Origin: Mesorhizobium sp. | Lineage (GTDB): Bacteria; Pseudomonadota; Alphaproteobacteria; Rhizobiales; Rhizobiaceae | Reading direction: 5' to 3' | DNA: 32,979 nt | Assembly (NCBI RefSeq): GCF_024509055.1 | Contig: NZ_JANINM010000324.1 | Coordinates: forward strand, 1-32,979 | Shown here: in pieces, positions 1 through 7,453 of the stretch | Numbering within the stretch: position 1 is the stretch's first letter | Layout: each line of letters opens with the position of its first letter | The notes under the pieces: model-generated | Database searches by the model: none | Seen by the model: the letters and a program-made list of their open reading frames with translations, nothing else | What the model was told of the DNA's origin: nothing | Made by a program: the position numbers and the translations under genes

Positions 1-868
1 GGTCGAGCGACATGCCGACGGCAAGGAAGAACAGGCCGAGCAGGATGCCGCGGAAGGGCTCGATGTCGGCTTCAAGCTGATGGCGGAAAGTCGATTCCGA
101 CAGCAGCACGCCGGCGAGGAACGCGCCCATCGCCATCGACAGGCCGGAAAGCTGCATGGCCAAAGCCGACCCCAGCACCACCAGCAGGGCGGCGGCCGTC
201 ATCACCTCGCGGGCGCGGGCATCGGCCAGGATGCGGAAGAGCGGGTTGAGCAGATAGCGGCCGGCCACGACCAGGCCGACGATCGCGGCAATGCCGATGC
301 CGATCTCGGTCAGCCGCTCCGACAGGCTGGTTTCGGCGCCGCCCGGAGCGAGGAATGCAACCAGCGCCAGGAGTGGCACAATCATCAGGTCTTCTAGCAG
401 GAGGATGGAGACGATGCGCTGGCCCTTTGGCGTGGAGATCTCGCCTCGTTCCTCGAGGAGCTGCATGACGATCGCCGTCGAGGTCAGCACGAAGCCTGCT
501 CCAGCGACGAAGGACTGCGCGATAGGAAAGCCTCCGGCCAGTCCGACAAGGGTCAACAGAACCGCGCAAACGCCAACCTGCAGCGCGCCGAGCCCGAAAA
601 TCTCGCGGCGGAGGCCCCAGAGCCGAGACGGCTGCATCTCGAGGCCGATGATGAAGAGGAACATGACGACGCCGAGCTCGGCGACGTGAAGGATAGCTCC
701 CGATTCGGAAAAGATGCGAAGCCCGAACGGGCCGATGACCACGCCGGCGGCGAGATAGCCGAGAATGGAGCCCAGTCCCATCCGCTTGAAGATCGGCACG
801 GAGATCACGCCGGCCGCAAGCAGCGCCACAACCTGTACGAGATCGCTGCTCGAGCCTTCAGCCGCCAT
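1..868 (-). CDS. KefB/KefC-like cation:proton antiporter (CPA2), N-terminal part
   Basis: Reading the minus strand from the ATG at 868-866 gives an open frame that runs off the left edge (289 codons seen). An in-frame TAG lies 18 bases upstream of this ATG, so the start is fixed; an AGGAAGG sequence sits just before it. The protein is a run of hydrophobic helices with landmarks of the KefB/KefC family: GLGSILGYLAAGVVIGPFGL near residue 31, ELGVVMFLFIIGLEM near 64, and the segment GLSMAMGAFLAGVLL followed by DIEPF near 240-270. These are close to E. coli KefC as I remember it. The family exchanges K+ (or Na+) for protons across the inner membrane, and Kef members are gated by glutathione adducts. 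The C-terminal regulatory TrkA-N/RCK region lies outside the window, so KefB, KefC and an unregulated CPA2 exchanger cannot be told apart. The AraC gene starts divergently 142 bases away. Confidence 0.85.
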   Translation of the reverse strand, partial: MAAEGSSSDLVQVVALLAAGVISVPIFKRMGLGSILGYLAAGVVIGPFGLRIFSESGAILHVAELGVVMFLFIIGLEMQPSRLWGLRREIFGLGALQVGVCAVLLTLVGLAGGFPIAQSFVAGAGFVLTSTAIVMQLLEERGEISTPKGQRIVSILLLEDLMIVPLLALVAFLAPGGAETSLSERLTEIGIGIAAIVGLVVAGRYLLNPLFRILADARAREVMTAAALLVVLGSALAMQLSGLSMAMGAFLAGVLLSESTFRHQLEADIEPFRGILLGLFFLAVGMSLD

Positions 869-1010
869 GCCTGCCTTCCTGTTCTACTTGAAGCACTCCT
901 TGCATGCACCGGGAGCGGGAGGCAAGGGCGGCGGGCCTGTCAGGACGGGCAGGCGGCCATTGAAGCGGCCTCAGCTTGCCGGCCGGACGTTTGGCATCTA
1001 TATCACAGCA

Positions 1011-2000
1011 ATGCCTGACTATTCGTCCCGGCCGTCTCCGGCGCCACAAGTCCCGATAGATGCGCTCAGCCAAGTCCTCCAGGACCTTCGCTTGAGTGGC
1101 GTCAACTATGGCCGGTGCGAGCTGCGCCACCCATGGAGCATCGCCTTTCCCGAACAACCGCTGCTTCGTTTTCACTTTGTCGGCGAGGGCCCGTGCTGGA
1201 TCCATACCGATGCGGAAGGCTGGCAGGAATTGCGCGATGGCGATCTGGTGCTGCTGCCGCAAGGCATCGCCCACCGGCTGGCCAGTGCGCCAGACGTCGC
1301 AGTCGATTCGCTCGAGGGTTGCCAGGTGACCAAGGTGGGGAGCAATGTCTGCGAAGTGGTCCGGCAAGGAACGGGCGCAACAAGCACCCTTTTCTGCGGC
1401 TCTATGACGTTGGGCGTCTGCGCGCTCAACCCGTTGATCACGTTGATGCCGCCGATCATCAAGGGGTGCGACGTGGCCGGCAACGACCCGGTCGTTGGTC
1501 CTTTGCTGGCGGCCATGACGGTCGAGGCCGCGCAACCGCAGATGGGCAGCGCCACTATTCTGTCGCGCATGGCGGACTTGCTGACTGCCCGGCTTATCCG
1601 TTGCTGGGTCAATTGCACCGGAGCCTCGACCACCGGTTGGCTGGCCGCCATCCGCGACCCTCATATCGGACGGGCTCTGGCGGCGATGCACCGTGATCCA
1701 GGCCACAACTGGACGCTCGAAAGCCTCGCAGCCCTGGCAGGCCAATCGCGCTCGATTTTCGCCGAGCGCTTCAGTGCGGTGTTGGGGGAGGGCGCCGCGC
1801 GCTATCTCGCGCGTCTGCGCATGCAGCTCGCCCGGGAGTTGCTGGGCCAAAACGGCTTGTCCGTCGCCGAGGTCGCTACCCGTTTGGGCTATGATTCCGA
1901 GGCATCTTTCGCGCGGGCGTTCAAGCGCATCACCAACGTCTCGCCGGGCGTTGTGCGTCGCACAATTCCCGGACGAACGGACATGAAATTCGGATTTTAG
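1011..2000 (+). CDS. AraC family transcriptional regulator with N-terminal cupin domain
   Basis: This 329-residue protein starts at the ATG at 1011; the frame is open further upstream, but that part overlaps the divergent antiporter start. The N-terminal ~190 residues look like a cupin sensor (Cupin_6 type: LRFHFVGEGPCWIHTD, then DGDLVLLPQGIAH). The C-terminal ~100 residues hold two helix-turn-helix motifs typical of AraC: WTLESLAALAGQSRSIFAERF and LSVAEVATRLGYDSEASFARAF, followed by the usual SPG near the end. It is a DNA-binding activator or repressor with an unknown small-molecule ligand. The MFS exporter begins 59 bases downstream on the same strand. AraC regulators with this cupin type often control an adjacent transporter or oxidoreductase, so control of the exporter is likely but inferred. 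Confidence 0.88.
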   Translation: MPDYSSRPSPAPQVPIDALSQVLQDLRLSGVNYGRCELRHPWSIAFPEQPLLRFHFVGEGPCWIHTDAEGWQELRDGDLVLLPQGIAHRLASAPDVAVDSLEGCQVTKVGSNVCEVVRQGTGATSTLFCGSMTLGVCALNPLITLMPPIIKGCDVAGNDPVVGPLLAAMTVEAAQPQMGSATILSRMADLLTARLIRCWVNCTGASTTGWLAAIRDPHIGRALAAMHRDPGHNWTLESLAALAGQSRSIFAERFSAVLGEGAARYLARLRMQLARELLGQNGLSVAEVATRLGYDSEASFARAFKRITNVSPGVVRRTIPGRTDMKFGF

Positions 2001-2031
2001 GATACATTTCATCCGAAAGGACTCATCTATC

Positions 2032-2056
2032 AATATCTCCAATCCTTGGAGATATT
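2032..2056 (+). promoter_or_regulatory. Perfect inverted repeat covering the exporter's ribosome binding site
   Basis: AATATCTCCAA at 2032-2042 and TTGGAGATATT at 2046-2056 are exact reverse complements separated by only three bases (TCC). The right arm contains GGAG (2048-2051), the Shine-Dalgarno sequence of the MFS gene starting at 2060. As RNA this would form an 11-bp hairpin hiding the ribosome binding site; as DNA it is a 25-bp near-perfect palindrome that could be an operator. A second, weaker pair, TTCGGAT at 1989-1995 and ATCCGAA at 2011-2017, lies just upstream over the end of the AraC gene. The arms are seen directly; the regulatory role is inferred. Confidence 0.6.
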
Positions 2057-2059
2057 CTG

Positions 2060-3268
2060 ATGACAGACACCACATTACAGCTTGAAGACGGGGCGCCGGA
2101 GCTTGATGCCGCCGCGCCAGCCGCGTGGAACGCAACCACCTGGTTGGCTGTGATTTCGCTGGCCGCCACCAGCTTTGCCCTGGTATCCGCCGAATTCCTC
2201 CCGGCAGGTCTGTTGACGCCGATGGCGCGCGATCTGGGCATCAGCGAGGGAACGGCCGGGCAGGTCGTCACCGCCACCGCTTCCGTCGGCGCCGTGACGG
2301 CCATGCTGAGCAATGTCCTCATCGGCCGATTGAACCGCAAGACGGTGTTGGTTGGCCTCAGCGCCTTGGCGGTTGGTTCCAATATTCTCGCGGCGCTGGC
2401 GCCAAATTTCGGGCTGTTGCTGGTTGGCCGGGCTGGGCTCGGAATTGCGATCAGCGCCTTCTGGGCCCTTTCGGTTGCTGTCGTAGCGAGGCTGGTTGGC
2501 GCCAATGCGACAGGTCGAGGCATGGGTATCGTCACACTCGGCGTCTCGCTTGCCACCATCGCCGCGCCGTCGATGGGCGCGTTGATCAGTGATTGGCTGG
2601 GATGGCGTAGCGCCATGGCCATGACAGCGGGATTGGCCGTGGTTGCCGGACTGCTGCAGTTGCTGAGCTTGCCGACTTTGCCTGCAACAGCCAGCAACAG
2701 CCTTGGGGACGTGTTCCGGTTGACACGGCGGCGCGGCATTCAACTCGGCATGCTTGCCATTCTTCTGCTGATGACGGGGCATTTTGCCGGGTCCGTCTAT
2801 GTGCGTCCCTTCCTCGAACAGGTGACGCTCCTGGCAACCGGGCCAATTGCGCTGGCTCTGCTCGGATTTGGTATCGCCGCCGTGGTCGGCAACGTTGCCG
2901 GAGGTCGCATGGCGGACGCCAACATCCAAGTGGCTCTGGTGGTTACCGCGGCGTTGATGGCATTGGCGGCGCTGGCATTGGTGCTTTGGGGTGTGCACAT
3001 CGGCGTTGCATTCGGGTTCGTCACGCTCTGGGGCCTGGCCTTCGGCATGGGGCCGGTGGTGCTGCCGACCAATCTGGCGCGTGCGGCGCCTGATGCACTG
3101 GAAGCGGCGGGCAGCCTGATGGTCGTCTCCTTCCAGGTTGCCATCACCACCGGCGCGGTTGTCGGCGGCTATATCGTGGACACCTATGGCGCAACAGGGC
3201 CCTTGACCCTTACCGCCGTTCTTGCCGTAGCGACGGTGGTGCTGGCATTGCTGCAGCCTCGCGACTGA
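2060..3268 (+). CDS. MFS exporter, NepI-like (purine ribonucleoside efflux type)
   Basis: This is a 402-residue protein with about twelve hydrophobic segments, the usual MFS length. Near residue 45 it reads AEFLPAGLLTPMARDLGISE, then GTAGQ; E. coli NepI has nearly the same words in the same place as I recall it. Further matches are the SLPTLPA segment closing the first half and the WGLAFGMGPV stretch in the second half. NepI exports purine ribonucleosides by proton antiport; related members (AraJ, YdhP) export sugars or drugs. The substrate here is not proven. The start ATG at 2060 has GGAG eight bases upstream, inside a strong inverted repeat. It lies downstream of the AraC regulator on the same strand. 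Confidence 0.85.
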   Translation: MTDTTLQLEDGAPELDAAAPAAWNATTWLAVISLAATSFALVSAEFLPAGLLTPMARDLGISEGTAGQVVTATASVGAVTAMLSNVLIGRLNRKTVLVGLSALAVGSNILAALAPNFGLLLVGRAGLGIAISAFWALSVAVVARLVGANATGRGMGIVTLGVSLATIAAPSMGALISDWLGWRSAMAMTAGLAVVAGLLQLLSLPTLPATASNSLGDVFRLTRRRGIQLGMLAILLLMTGHFAGSVYVRPFLEQVTLLATGPIALALLGFGIAAVVGNVAGGRMADANIQVALVVTAALMALAALALVLWGVHIGVAFGFVTLWGLAFGMGPVVLPTNLARAAPDALEAAGSLMVVSFQVAITTGAVVGGYIVDTYGATGPLTLTAVLAVATVVLALLQPRD

Positions 3269-3405
3269 CCTTTGCATCAGTTGGCCGTGGCGGGCTGAAT
3301 TCAGGCCGCCACGATATTGCAGCCTGGTTACACAAATTTATGCGGTTCGCTCGTTGCGTGCCGCCACAATCGGCGGTTAAGGCGCGTTCGGCTTCGGCCG
3401 TAGGG

Positions 3406-3436
3406 GAGGCAGTTGCGATGGGCGGCTGCCTCTTTT
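3406..3436 (+). promoter_or_regulatory. Leader hairpin with T run before the small exported protein
   Basis: GAGGCAG (3406-3412) and CTGCCTC (3426-3432) pair perfectly around a 13-base loop and are followed by TTTT, directly before the Shine-Dalgarno GAGGAG (3437-3442). A second stem, CCGCC (3361-3365) with GGCGG (3372-3376), lies upstream. The arrangement resembles a short attenuator or a 5' mRNA stabilising stem; the T run is short for a terminator. Function is inferred only. Confidence 0.35.
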
Positions 3437-3451
3437 GAGGAGATGACTGAC

Positions 3452-3718
3452 ATGAAGAAGTTTTTGCTCGTCGCCGTTGGTGTTGCGGCGCTGGCCGGTT
3501 CGGCTTGTTCGAAAGGACCGGAGTGCACGCAGGAAGTTGCCACCAAGAAGGCGCAGGACATGGCCGCCGCGCTTCAGGCCGCCATCACCAAGGATCCGAG
3601 CAAGGCCGCCGACCTGACCGCGAAGGCCCAGGCGGTGACCGCCAAATATCAGGGCGCCACGACGCTCGATGATGCCTGCAAGGCCTATGACGAATTGACG
3701 GCTGCCTTCAAGGGTTGA
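3452..3718 (+). CDS. Small exported Ala/Lys-rich protein of unknown function
   Basis: This 88-residue protein starts at ATG 3452, nine bases after GAGGAG; an ATG at 3443 is too close to the ribosome binding site. The first ~22 residues form a signal peptide (MKKFLLVAVGVAALAGSACS). A cysteine at 22 hints at a lipoprotein, but the residues before it (GSA) do not fit the classic lipobox well, so ordinary cleavage after Ala21 is also possible. The mature part is small, helical and charged, with paired cysteines near the start (Cys22, then Cys28) and another in DDACKAYDEL near the end. I do not recognise a named family. It stands alone, between a possible leader hairpin and a strong terminator, which suggests an independently transcribed and probably well-expressed gene. 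Confidence 0.75.
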   Translation: MKKFLLVAVGVAALAGSACSKGPECTQEVATKKAQDMAAALQAAITKDPSKAADLTAKAQAVTAKYQGATTLDDACKAYDELTAAFKG

Positions 3719-3741
3719 GCTCAACCCTCGGGAAATACGAA

Positions 3742-3774
3742 GGCGGTGGCCATGCGGCCGCCGCCTTTTTGTTT
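3742..3774 (+). terminator. Rho-independent terminator after the small exported protein
   Basis: GGCGGTGGCC (3742-3751) pairs with GGCCGCCGCC (3756-3765), with one G-T wobble and a four-base loop ATGC, followed by TTTTTGTTT. It lies 24 bases after the stop codon at 3718 and would also separate this unit from the converging LysR gene ending at 3811. Confidence 0.85.
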
Positions 3775-3810
3775 GGGCTCGATTGGAGAGACACGTCTAT
3801 CCTGGCTGCC

Positions 3811-4713
3811 CTAGGCGATAGCCATCGCCCGCTTGTGGTCGGCGATTTCCGCAAGCAGCCAATCCTGGAACAGGCCGGTGCCAGGCTTGTTTCCTATGCT
3901 GCGGCGCTGATGCAGGTAGATGCCGGCGGGATAGGTGTGGCGGGCGCGAAACGGAGCGACAAGCTTGCCTTGCTCCAGGAGATCCTGCGCCATCATCGTG
4001 TCGGCCAGCGCGATACCGGCGCCGTTGATCGCCTCGCGCATGATCAGCGTGCAATCATCTAGGGTCGTGCTCGATCTTGGAGTGGTGTCTGACACGCCCT
4101 CCTGTTCCAGCCAGCGCTTCCATCGCATGGATTCGCATTCATGGATCAGGTGGTGGTTGATCAGGTCGGCCGGCGTCCTGAGCGGTACCGGACCTTCCAA
4201 AAGCGAAGGAGCGCAGACCGGCGTCAGCAGGAGCGGGATCAGCAGCGTCAAGGCAGGGCCGGCCTTGTAGACGAACTCGTCGACAATGGCCAAATCGAAG
4301 TTGGCGCGCTTGCCCGAGGTCGAGATTTCCAGATCCACGGACGGATGTAGCCGCCGGAAGTTCGGCAACCGGTCGGCCAGCCAGAGATTGAGGACCGCCG
4401 GCACGCACAAGACCCTGACACGCTGGGCCCTGCCGCGACGCGGGCCGTCGTACAGGCTGACATCGTCGGTGGCCCGCCAGATCGCTTCGAACGCCTCCGA
4501 GAGGCTGCGCGCATAGTAGGAGCCTCTCGTGGTCGGCGTTATCTGGCGGAAACCGCGCTCGAACAGATCCTGGCCCAGGTTTCGTTCAAGGTCGCGGATG
4601 TGCCGGCTGATCGCCGAGGGCGTCAGATTCAGTTCCTCCGCAGCATCCTTGATACTACCGAGACGTGCAGCGGCTTCGAAAGCGCGCATGCCGTTGAGTG
4701 AGGGTAAGGCCAT
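3811..4713 (-). CDS. LysR family transcriptional regulator, GcvA-like
   Basis: The 300-residue protein starting MALPSLNGMRAFEAAARLGS has the N-terminal winged helix-turn-helix of LysR regulators (AAEELNLTPSAISRHIRDLE, residues ~24-43), then the linker LFERGFRQITPTTRG and a substrate-binding-like effector domain with LDDCTLIMREAINGAGIALA near 230. The wording is closest to the GcvA branch, in which many members act on adjacent amino acid, peptide or hydrolase genes. A TTG at 4749 would add 12 residues, but the ATG at 4713 matches where GcvA-like proteins begin. Neither start has a convincing Shine-Dalgarno sequence. It is divergent from the aminopeptidase/peptide-transport operon across 263 bases, the classic layout for a LysR regulator and its target, so it probably controls that operon and itself. 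Confidence 0.88.
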   Translation of the reverse strand: MALPSLNGMRAFEAAARLGSIKDAAEELNLTPSAISRHIRDLERNLGQDLFERGFRQITPTTRGSYYARSLSEAFEAIWRATDDVSLYDGPRRGRAQRVRVLCVPAVLNLWLADRLPNFRRLHPSVDLEISTSGKRANFDLAIVDEFVYKAGPALTLLIPLLLTPVCAPSLLEGPVPLRTPADLINHHLIHECESMRWKRWLEQEGVSDTTPRSSTTLDDCTLIMREAINGAGIALADTMMAQDLLEQGKLVAPFRARHTYPAGIYLHQRRSIGNKPGTGLFQDWLLAEIADHKRAMAIA

Positions 4714-4976
4714 TGACCGATCATGAATTGTCAGTTGAGTTTTTGTCAATCGACTTGGGCAAAATTCGCGTTTGATCGCCTGGGTTGTTCGGGGATACCG
4801 AAAAAGGCAACAGCAACTAAGTCGTCAAAAGAAAACGACTATCTGGGAACTCCGGCAGCATTCCACCAACGGCAGAGATCGGTCCGACCGGTTTCCACCA
4901 GTGGCGGGCGAAGCCTTGCGCATGCGCAGGCAATCGCCCCGGCCGAAGTCGCCCGCAATGAGGAGAATGCCTGCTT
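4714..4976. promoter_or_regulatory. Divergent control region of LysR gene and peptide operon
   Basis: No gene fits in these 263 bases. Visible elements: a dyad AGTCGT (4820-4825) and ACGACT (4835-4840) around nine A-rich bases, a plausible LysR-type site; near-direct repeats TTGTCAGTTGA (4728-4738) and TTGTCAATCGA (4743-4753), 15 bases apart, next to the regulator start; TTCCACCA at 4861-4868 and again at 4893-4900; and a short palindrome CGGTC-C-GACCG (4880-4890). On the minus strand TTGACA (4749-4744) could be the -35 box of the regulator. I could not find a convincing -10 on either strand. GAGGAG at 4960-4965 is the ribosome binding site of the aminopeptidase. Confidence 0.45.
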
Positions 4977-6491
4977 ATGCCTCAATCGCCAGTGCCGGTC
5001 TTTGAAACGGCGGACGAGATTTCCCCTGAAACCTCCGTCGTCGTGATCCTGCAGGCTGCCCGGACCGGCTTTGGGCCCCGGGCAACGGCGCTGGACGCTG
5101 ATATGAGCGGGATTTTGTCCCGCGCATGTTCGGACGAGGCTGCCGTCGGCGAATCCGGCACCTGCATCGATCTTATCGCCCCGCTGGCGGCCTCGGTTCG
5201 GCGCGTGATCATCCTGGCCCTCGGCAAAGCCGAGACCGTGACGGAGCTGTCGTTGGCGCGCGCCGGCGGGTTGCTTGCCGCGCATCTGGAAGCCAAGGGC
5301 GAATGCTCGGCGACGCTTGTCCTGGATCCCATCGCCGGCGTCGATCTGCCGGGAGCTGAAATCCTGGCGCGTGTCGCGCTCGGCATGCGGCTCCGGCGCT
5401 ATCGGTTCGACATGCGCAACCAGCGTCAGGGCGCGGGTGCGGATCGCACCCTGCGCGTGCGGCTGGTCGGAGCAGACGGTCCGGATCTGTCCCCGGCGCT
5501 GGCCCGGATCAACGCCATCGCGGATGGCGTCGAATATGCGCGCACACTGGTCAACCTGCCGCCGAACCATCTCCATCCGGACAATTTCCACGATCACCTG
5601 GAGCCGCTGCGCGAAGCCGGCATCGATGTGGAGATACTCGATACGGCGAAGCTGAAGGAACTCGGCATGAACGCGATCCTGGCCGTTGGCTCAGGTTCGG
5701 CGCGGCCGCCGCGCGTCGCGGTGCTGCGCTATCGCGGCAAGGGTGCTCCCGCGCAGCCGCTGGCTTTCGTTGGCAAGGGTGTCTGCTTCGATTCCGGCGG
5801 CCTCTGCATCAAGCGCGGCGAGCAGATGTTCGACATGAAGGCCGACATGGGTGGCGCCGCCGCCGTGGTCGGTCTGCTAATCGCGCTCGCTCGGCAAGGC
5901 AGCCCGGTTCATGTCGTCGGCGTGCTCGGCATCGCCGAGAACATGCCGTCCGGCACAGCGCTCAAGCCGCGCGACATCATCACGACAGCGTCCGGCCAGA
6001 CCGTGGAAGTGTTCGACACGGACGCGGAGGGCCGCCTGATCCTGGCCGACTGCCTCTACTATGCCGCCTCCCGCTTCAATCCGTCGGCGATCGTCGATCT
6101 GGCCACGCTGACCTATTCGGTGATGCGGGGGCTCGGTTCGGTCTTCGCCGGTCTTTTCAGCACCGACGATGCCATGGCGTCGCGGATGATCGCGGCCGGC
6201 GAGAAGGTCGGCGAGCGGTTCTGGCGGTTGCCTCTGGACCAGGCCTATGACGAAGGGCTGCAATCGCCGTTCGCGGATATCCGGCACCATGCCAAGGACA
6301 TGGAGGACGGCGACGCTCCTTATGCGGCGGCGTTCCTGCGCCGTTTCACTGAAGATCGTCCGTGGGTGCATCTCGACATCGCCGGCAAGGAGATGGCCGA
6401 CGAGGATCGGCCACTGGGCCGGGAAGGCGCCACGGCGTTCGGCGTGCAGATGCTGGAAGAGTGGGTGCAGGCCGGCCGGAGCAAAAGCTAG
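4977..6491 (+). CDS. Leucyl aminopeptidase, M17 family
   Basis: The 504-residue length is normal for M17 cytosolic aminopeptidases, which release N-terminal Leu and other residues from peptides using two metal ions. The C-terminal catalytic half carries the metal-binding signatures: GKGVCFDSGGLCIKRG (residues ~265-280, ligand Lys and Asp), then DMKADMGGAAAV, and TDAEGRL at ~348-354 with the Asp, Glu and Arg of the active site. The residue before TDAEGR is Asp where the PROSITE-type motif usually has Asn. Helices near 180 (EYARTLVNLPPNHLHPDNF) match the linker that precedes the catalytic domain. The start at ATG 4977 follows GAGGAG by 11 bases. It is the first gene of an operon; the next gene begins 3-39 bases after its stop, depending on start choice. 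It probably digests peptides brought in by the ABC importer downstream. Confidence 0.93.
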   Translation: MPQSPVPVFETADEISPETSVVVILQAARTGFGPRATALDADMSGILSRACSDEAAVGESGTCIDLIAPLAASVRRVIILALGKAETVTELSLARAGGLLAAHLEAKGECSATLVLDPIAGVDLPGAEILARVALGMRLRRYRFDMRNQRQGAGADRTLRVRLVGADGPDLSPALARINAIADGVEYARTLVNLPPNHLHPDNFHDHLEPLREAGIDVEILDTAKLKELGMNAILAVGSGSARPPRVAVLRYRGKGAPAQPLAFVGKGVCFDSGGLCIKRGEQMFDMKADMGGAAAVVGLLIALARQGSPVHVVGVLGIAENMPSGTALKPRDIITTASGQTVEVFDTDAEGRLILADCLYYAASRFNPSAIVDLATLTYSVMRGLGSVFAGLFSTDDAMASRMIAAGEKVGERFWRLPLDQAYDEGLQSPFADIRHHAKDMEDGDAPYAAAFLRRFTEDRPWVHLDIAGKEMADEDRPLGREGATAFGVQMLEEWVQAGRSKS

Positions 6492-6530
6492 GCGATGAGC
6501 ATCATGTCTTCAGCCAAACAAGGAGCAGGG

Positions 6531-7436
6531 ATGTCGCCCGGGATCACAAGCAAAGAAGGGCGGGCTGCCTTCCGCGGCTACGAGACCTGGCACCGGATCA
6601 GCGGCGAGCTTGGCGGCGACAAGGCCCCGGTCGTCATCCTGCATGGCGGGCCGGGCGCTGCCCATAACTACGTCGACGCCTACAAGCTGCTCGCCCGAGA
6701 TGGCCGCGCCGTCATCCACTACGATCAACTGGGCTGCGGCAATTCCACCCTGCTGCCTGAAAAGGGTGCAGACTTCTGGACGCCCGGGCTCTTCATCGAG
6801 GAACTTGAAAACCTCGTCGACCATCTCGGAATCCGCGATGGCTTCCATGTGCTCGGCCAAAGCTGGGGCGGCATGCTGGGCGCCGAATATGCGGTGACAC
6901 GGCCGAAGGGCTTGAAATCGCTGACGATCGCGAACTCGCCGGCTTCGATGAAGCTTTGGGTGGAAGAGGCCAACCGGCTGCGCGCCGATCTCCCCAAGGA
7001 CGTGCAGGAGACGCTCACTCGGCACGAGCTCGCAGGCACGACGGACGACCCGGCCTATCAGGCAGCGACGATGGTCTTCTACGAGCGCCATGTCTGCCGC
7101 GTGGTGCCGTTCCCGCCCGAGGTGACGGAGACTTTCGCCCAGGTCGCGCGCAATCCGACCGTCTACAACGTCATGAACGGCCCGAACGAGTTCCATGTGA
7201 TCGGGACGCTGAAGACCTGGACCGTCGTCGACCGCCTGGCGGCCGTCGACGTTCCCACGCTGATCATCTCCGGACGCCATGACGAGGCCACGCCGGCGAC
7301 CGTGCAGCCCTACAAGGACTGCATCAAGGGATCGCGCTGGGAGATTTTCGAGCATTCCAGCCACATGCCGCATGTCGAGGAACAGGACCTATGCATGCGG
7401 GTGGTCGGAGACTTCCTGGACGACAACGACAGCTGA
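6531..7436 (+). CDS. Proline iminopeptidase-like alpha/beta hydrolase
   Basis: This 301-residue alpha/beta hydrolase has HGGPG (residues 38-42), the oxyanion-hole motif of proline iminopeptidases (family S33), the nucleophile elbow GQSWGG with Ser111, Asp251 in GRHDEAT, and His278 in SSHMPH, so the catalytic triad is complete. The family removes N-terminal proline or other residues from small peptides, or hydrolyses amino acid amides. I chose ATG 6531 because AAGGAG (6520-6525) lies five bases before it; an in-frame ATG at 6495 would add 12 residues and has no good ribosome binding site. It sits between the M17 aminopeptidase and the binding protein of a peptide importer, and the two peptidases have complementary specificities, since proline at the N-terminus blocks many aminopeptidases. 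Confidence 0.9.
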   Translation: MSPGITSKEGRAAFRGYETWHRISGELGGDKAPVVILHGGPGAAHNYVDAYKLLARDGRAVIHYDQLGCGNSTLLPEKGADFWTPGLFIEELENLVDHLGIRDGFHVLGQSWGGMLGAEYAVTRPKGLKSLTIANSPASMKLWVEEANRLRADLPKDVQETLTRHELAGTTDDPAYQAATMVFYERHVCRVVPFPPEVTETFAQVARNPTVYNVMNGPNEFHVIGTLKTWTVVDRLAAVDVPTLIISGRHDEATPATVQPYKDCIKGSRWEIFEHSSHMPHVEEQDLCMRVVGDFLDDNDS

Positions 7437-7453
7437 GAAAAGGGGAATCAAGC

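Noticed and set aside
4714..4749. Upstream TTG start for the LysR gene adding 12 residues
   Set aside because: GcvA-like proteins typically begin at MALPSL or similar; the TTG has no ribosome binding site and its TTGACA context looks like a -35 box.
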